Source: SZUA-309 sp965215995 | GTDB taxonomy: Bacteria > Pseudomonadota > Gammaproteobacteria > Pseudomonadales > Azotimanducaceae | Length of the DNA: 64,000 nt | Assembly: GCA_965215995.1 (NCBI GenBank) | Contig: OZ244128.1 | Coordinates: 496,001-560,000, forward strand | Direction of reading: 5' to 3' | Part shown: piece by piece, positions 60,720 through 64,000 of the stretch | Position numbering within the stretch: position 1 is the first letter of the stretch | Layout of the letters: every line of letters starts with the position of its first letter | Program-made: the position numbers and the translations under genes | Notes under the pieces: model-generated | Told to the model about the DNA's origin: nothing | Databases searched by the model: none | Seen by the model: only the letters and a program-made list of their open reading frames with translations

Positions 60720-61636
60720 ATCGGAGACTGCCTGGCGGCCTGACGAACACGCCGTTGGCTTGCAATCGCATCGTAGGAGAAAACGGCAAGCGCCAACCAG
60801 ATGCAACCGAACGTGATCGCCTGGCTGGTGCGAAATGGCTCACCATAGACGAAGATGGCGAGCAACAGAGTGAGCGTCGGTGCCAGGTACTGAAAAAACC
60901 CTAACGTGGTGAGCGGTAGCCGCAATGCAGCTGCCGCAAATGCCACCAGAGGAATCACCGTCAACGGCCCACCAAGAGCAAGCCATGCCACCTCGGCACC
61001 GTTGCCGGCCGCCATAGATCCCACGCCCGTCAGGTACAGCCAGATCAGATAACCGGCAGCCAACGGCATCAGCAGCAGGGACTCAACGCCCAATCCGACC
61101 AACGAGTCCACCATGATCTTTTTGCGCACGAGACCGTAGAAACCAAAGCTGAAAGCCAGGGTCAGTCCCACCCAGGGGAACATGCCCACGGCGAGCAGCT
61201 CGTTGAGCACACCAACACCCGCGAGTCCTACCGCAACGGCCTGCGCCCGATTCAAGCGTTCACTCAGGAAGAGGCCACCGAGCACTACGTTCACCAGCGG
61301 GTTGATGTAGTAACCGATGCTCGTCTCCAGCATCCGCTCGTTGAGCAACGCCCAGATGAAGACGCTCCAGTTGATGGCCAGGAGCGAACCGCTGACCATC
61401 AGCCAGAGCAGCCGCTGTCGGTTCAGATGCCGGATGCCCGCCATCTGCCTACGGAGTGCAATCAGCACGGCCAGCACCAGAACCGCCCAGCAGATCCGAT
61501 GGGCGATGATCTCGAACGGGCCGGCAAAGTCGACGAACTTGAAGTAGACGGGGATGACACCCCAGAGACCGTAGGCGGTCAGCGCAAACCAGATCCCTGC
61601 TGCTTCGACATGAGCGTCATTGGATTCATCGCTCAC
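60716..61636 (-). CDS. rarD: EamA family transporter RarD
   Basis: GTG 61636, GAGGCGG ahead. The 306-residue protein has ten predicted helices in two EamA halves. The N-terminal family signature AYGLWGVIPVYFK (about 20) and YYINPLVNVVLGGLFLSERL match RarD (chloramphenicol-sensitive/permease). It is thought to export metabolites. Adjacent to gloB on the same strand, 42 bases from its stop. Confidence 0.9.
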   Translation of the reverse strand: MSDESNDAHVEAAGIWFALTAYGLWGVIPVYFKFVDFAGPFEIIAHRICWAVLVLAVLIALRRQMAGIRHLNRQRLLWLMVSGSLLAINWSVFIWALLNERMLETSIGYYINPLVNVVLGGLFLSERLNRAQAVAVGLAGVGVLNELLAVGMFPWVGLTLAFSFGFYGLVRKKIMVDSLVGLGVESLLLMPLAAGYLIWLYLTGVGSMAAGNGAEVAWLALGGPLTVIPLVAFAAAALRLPLTTLGFFQYLAPTLTLLLAIFVYGEPFRTSQAITFGCIWLALAVFSYDAIASQRRVRQAARQSPI

Positions 61637-61678
61637 CGGCTGGCCGCCTCAAGCTGGCGGAGCCAGTCGGAACGAGCA

Positions 61679-62446
61679 TCAGAAACTGTCTTTGCGGCGT
61701 CGGGTCTCCGCGAATACGGCAACCAGGTCTCCACCTTCCAGGCCTACGGTTGCCTGCAGGTTCGCACTGTCCGGGCGCAGGAAGGGGTTGGTCGCCTTCT
61801 CGAGCCCGATGGTGGTGGGCACCGTAGGCTGACCCGCTGCACGGAGCCGGTCGATTTCCTCCGAACGAGCAACAAGTTCCGCATTGCCCGGCTCCACTGA
61901 CAGCGCGAAGGCAGCATTGGACTGAGTGTACTCGTGGGCACAGTAGACGACCGTCTCGTCCGGCAGGGCCATGAGTTTCTTCAGGCTTGCCCACATCTGA
62001 TCCGGCGTGCCCTCGAACAACCGGCCACAGCCGAGCGCGAACAGCGTATCGCCCACGAAGGCAATACCATCGTCGGCGAAGTAGTAAGCGATGTGGCCGG
62101 TGGTGTGGCCGGGTGTTTCGAACACCCGAGCTTCAGTAGCGCCAAAGCTCAGGGTCTCGCCATCGGCCACCTGCACGTCGATGCCCGGAATGCGCGCCGC
62201 ATCGTTTGCCGCGCCGACGATGGTGCAACCCCACTTCGCCTTCAACTCTTCATTCCCACCGGCATGGTCGAAGTGATGGTGGGTATTGAGGATGTGGGTG
62301 AGCTTCCAGCCCTTCTCCTCCAGCGCGGCATTGATGGGCGCAACTTCAGGGGTATCCACCACCGCGGTCACATCCGCTTCGGCATCGTGAATCAGAAAGC
62401 CGTAGTTGTCGCTCAAACAGGGAAACATGTGAACTTCAAGCGCCAT
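61679..62446 (-). CDS. gloB: Hydroxyacylglutathione hydrolase (glyoxalase II)
   Basis: The 255-residue metallo-beta-lactamase-fold enzyme hydrolyses S-lactoylglutathione made by GloA. The binuclear zinc motif THHHFDHAGGN (about 55-65) and the later His in ETPGHTTGHIAYY and AFVGDTLFALGCG and CAHEYTQSN are clear. TAGGAGG precedes the ATG. Together with gloA in this window the glyoxalase pathway is complete. Confidence 0.95.
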   Translation of the reverse strand: MALEVHMFPCLSDNYGFLIHDAEADVTAVVDTPEVAPINAALEEKGWKLTHILNTHHHFDHAGGNEELKAKWGCTIVGAANDAARIPGIDVQVADGETLSFGATEARVFETPGHTTGHIAYYFADDGIAFVGDTLFALGCGRLFEGTPDQMWASLKKLMALPDETVVYCAHEYTQSNAAFALSVEPGNAELVARSEEIDRLRAAGQPTVPTTIGLEKATNPFLRPDSANLQATVGLEGGDLVAVFAETRRRKDSF

Positions 62447-62486
62447 GGTGCTACCTCCTATTTATTTGTTCGATCCTGAGCCGACG

Positions 62487-62846
62487 TCACTCTGGCTCGT
62501 CCAGGGGCACGAACAGACAGCGTCTCGGCTCACCGTCCACAGCCCGGCTGATGTGGCCCTCACCCGTGGTGTCTTCCGCCAGCAGGATGTCGCCCGGGCC
62601 GAGACGTCGCACGCTCCCATCACCCACCTCGATATCCACCGATCCCGTCAGATTGATCACAAACTGACGGCGCGGGGCGGTATGAAAATCCAGCGCGTAG
62701 TCACCGTCAACCTCGCGGAATATGACCCCTTTGCCACGCCAGATCGATGAGATCCGTCCCATCGCGCCCATGTCTTCCAGCTCTATGTCGCCATCTTCGA
62801 AGTGCGAGCGGCCGTCGTCTCCGGTATAAACACGTACGAACTGCAT
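62487..62846 (-). CDS. Cupin-fold protein
   Basis: ATG 62846, AGGGG ahead, gives 119 residues. A beta-barrel with the cupin-like ALDFHTAPRRQFVINLTG and the second motif VRRLGPGDILLAEDTTGEGH. Metal-binding His residues are only partly conserved, so function is unknown. It lies 40 bases from gloB and on the same strand; divergent from tesB. Confidence 0.8.
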   Translation of the reverse strand: MQFVRVYTGDDGRSHFEDGDIELEDMGAMGRISSIWRGKGVIFREVDGDYALDFHTAPRRQFVINLTGSVDIEVGDGSVRRLGPGDILLAEDTTGEGHISRAVDGEPRRCLFVPLDEPE

Positions 62847-62919
62847 GGTCAGCCCCTGATCAACGAGCATTTGAGGAACCACTGATTAAACCACTACAGC
62901 CTCCCGGCAGTCACCAGAC

Positions 62920-63789
62920 GTGAACCCGGTCCTCAAGCACATCATCGAGCTTCTGAACGTGGAAGAGCTCGAGCGCAATCTCTATCGCGGTCAGAACCAC
63001 AAGACCGAGCACGTATTCGGCGGACAGGTGCTGGCTCAGGCCATCGCTGCCGGTTTCCGTACCGTCGAAGCTGAGCACGATCTGCACTCCATCCACAGTT
63101 ACTTCATCCGGTCTGGCGACTGGAACCTGCCGATCATCTACGAGGTGGATCGAATACGGGATGGGCGCAGCTTCACCACCCGTCGCGTGATGGCCATACA
63201 GCACGGCCGGGCCATCTTCGAGATGGCCCTCTCCTGGCACAAGGCGGAACCAGGGATCGAGCACACCCTGCCAATGCCGGACGTACCACCACCCGAAGCT
63301 CTGCGCGGCGACCGGGAGGTCTTTCTCGAGCACAACAAGGACAATGCCGAGATGCAGCGCTTCGGCTTTCGCTTCGAAGCCATCGATTCCCGTCAGGTCG
63401 AACGGATCCCGATGGACGATCTGAATACCCATCCACCCACCAAGCACACCTGGCTGAAGGCCCGCGACCCGCTCCCCGACAACGAAGAAATCCACCTGGC
63501 ATTGCTGGCCTACATGTCGGATCTGGATTTCATGAGCACCTCCATGCTGCCGCACGGCCGCAACCTGATGCGTGGCCAGATGCACGGCGCGAGTCTGGAT
63601 CACTCACTCTGGTTTCATCGACCGTTCCGGGCAGACGAGTGGCTGCTGTTCGCCAAGGAATCCCCGAACGCGAGAGGTGCCCGCGGATTCGTCCGCGGTC
63701 AGTTCTTCAATCGGTCAGGAGACCTGGTGGTGACCGCTGCTCAGGAATGTCTGATCCGGCCGCTCAAGCCGACGGCCACCACCGGATAA
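62920..63789 (+). CDS. tesB: Acyl-CoA thioesterase II
   Basis: GTG 62920 gives 289 residues. Double hot-dog fold: RGQNHKTEHVFGGQVLAQAI (23-42), HSIHSYFIRSGDWNLPIIYE, and the second half with LDHSLWFHRPFRADEWLLFA. The catalytic Asp in ALLAYMSDLDFM is conserved. It hydrolyses medium/long acyl-CoA in the cytosol. No operon partner. Confidence 0.93.
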   Translation: MNPVLKHIIELLNVEELERNLYRGQNHKTEHVFGGQVLAQAIAAGFRTVEAEHDLHSIHSYFIRSGDWNLPIIYEVDRIRDGRSFTTRRVMAIQHGRAIFEMALSWHKAEPGIEHTLPMPDVPPPEALRGDREVFLEHNKDNAEMQRFGFRFEAIDSRQVERIPMDDLNTHPPTKHTWLKARDPLPDNEEIHLALLAYMSDLDFMSTSMLPHGRNLMRGQMHGASLDHSLWFHRPFRADEWLLFAKESPNARGARGFVRGQFFNRSGDLVVTAAQECLIRPLKPTATTG

Positions 63790-63825
63790 ATATGCCGGCT
63801 CCAGGCACGCGCTCAAGATGTGCGC

Positions 63826-64000
63826 CTACTCGATGTAGCCCTGCACCAGCGTCTCGACGAGGGCAGCACCCACCCAGGCAAGGGGTGGGATGATCAGGTA
63901 CAGGCCGACGCGCGACAGAATCGACAGATCCACCGGCCAGGTCGACAGGTGCTGGATCCGGTCACGGTGGGCAATCAGGGCTTCCAACGCCGCCACCTGA
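63826..64000 (-). CDS. Membrane protein, C-terminal part (cut by window end)
   Basis: The frame is open from the right edge to the TAG at 63826-63828, so the 5' end is outside the window. The visible 57 codons include a helix followed by a membrane segment (SILSRVGLYLIIPPLAWVGA) and a short hydrophilic tail. The family cannot be told from this part. Confidence 0.6.
   Translation of the reverse strand, partial: QVAALEALIAHRDRIQHLSTWPVDLSILSRVGLYLIIPPLAWVGAALVETLVQGYIE

Noticed and set aside
1..64000. tRNA, rRNA, CRISPR, insertion sequences, prophage genes
   Set aside because: I found no cloverleaf, no regularly spaced repeats with unique spacers, and no transposase or integrase reading frame.

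Overview
The window is GC-rich, densely packed bacterial chromosome, most likely from a free-living gammaproteobacterium. The evidence is the gammaproteobacterial style of the housekeeping genes (asnS, an mdlAB-like ABC pair, lipA, cysS, gloA and gloB, tesB, rarD), RND efflux, lipoproteins and a LexA operator that is almost identical to the Escherichia coli SOS consensus. I could not fix a genus. Many oxidoreductases, CoA-handling enzymes and a carotenoid oxygenase suggest an aerobic, lipid- or xenobiotic-degrading lifestyle. I saw no rRNA, tRNA, CRISPR array, insertion sequence, phage module or origin. All large ORFs look intact, and only the gene at the right edge is cut.

Layout. 1-5.6 kb: an overlapping bactofilin pair, a hypothetical gene, a YpfJ-type metallopeptidase, a methyltransferase and a TIR-TPR protein. 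5.6-15 kb: small enzymes and exported proteins, a LexA box in front of an unlisted small gene that overlaps a secreted hydrolase, an Fe-S-type regulator, a carotenoid oxygenase, an M48 lipoprotein protease, a small one-helix membrane protein with its own terminator, glyoxalase I and a GST. 15.2-22.4 kb: an RND efflux pair, then a rifampicin-phosphotransferase-like enzyme overlapping a small membrane protein. 22.4-30.9 kb: a structured intergenic hairpin, catabolic genes (hydrolase, LLM oxidoreductase, PNPOx-like protein, methyltransferase, CoA lyase), then an ECF sigma operon with DUF3619/DUF3106-like partners and a DUF4382-type lipoprotein.

31-39 kb: an SDR/CMD pair, an enoyl-CoA hydratase, threonine dehydratase, a flavodoxin-like protein, small membrane proteins and a FemAB-like protein. 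39-49 kb: asnS with a heterodimeric ABC exporter, then an exported cytochrome/lipoprotein/heme-propeller operon, a sulfotransferase and an SDR. 48.7-55.4 kb: a duplicated promoter-like element with a 24-codon ORF ahead of lipA, a leucyl aminopeptidase coupled to hisI, an MliC-like lipoprotein, and cysS overlapping an FAD monooxygenase. 55.4-64 kb: a VWA lipoprotein with a large membrane partner, an M20 peptidase, an HNH nuclease, a SPOR lipoprotein, rarD, gloB, a cupin, tesB and a partial membrane protein.

The best leads for something undescribed are the SOS-controlled small gene and hydrolase (7.79-8.99 kb), the TIR-TPR gene beside a methyltransferase (2.9-5.6 kb), the three-gene exported heme/propeller operon (44.2-46.9 kb), the VWA/membrane pair (55.4-57.6 kb) and the structured G-rich hairpin at 22.5 kb.
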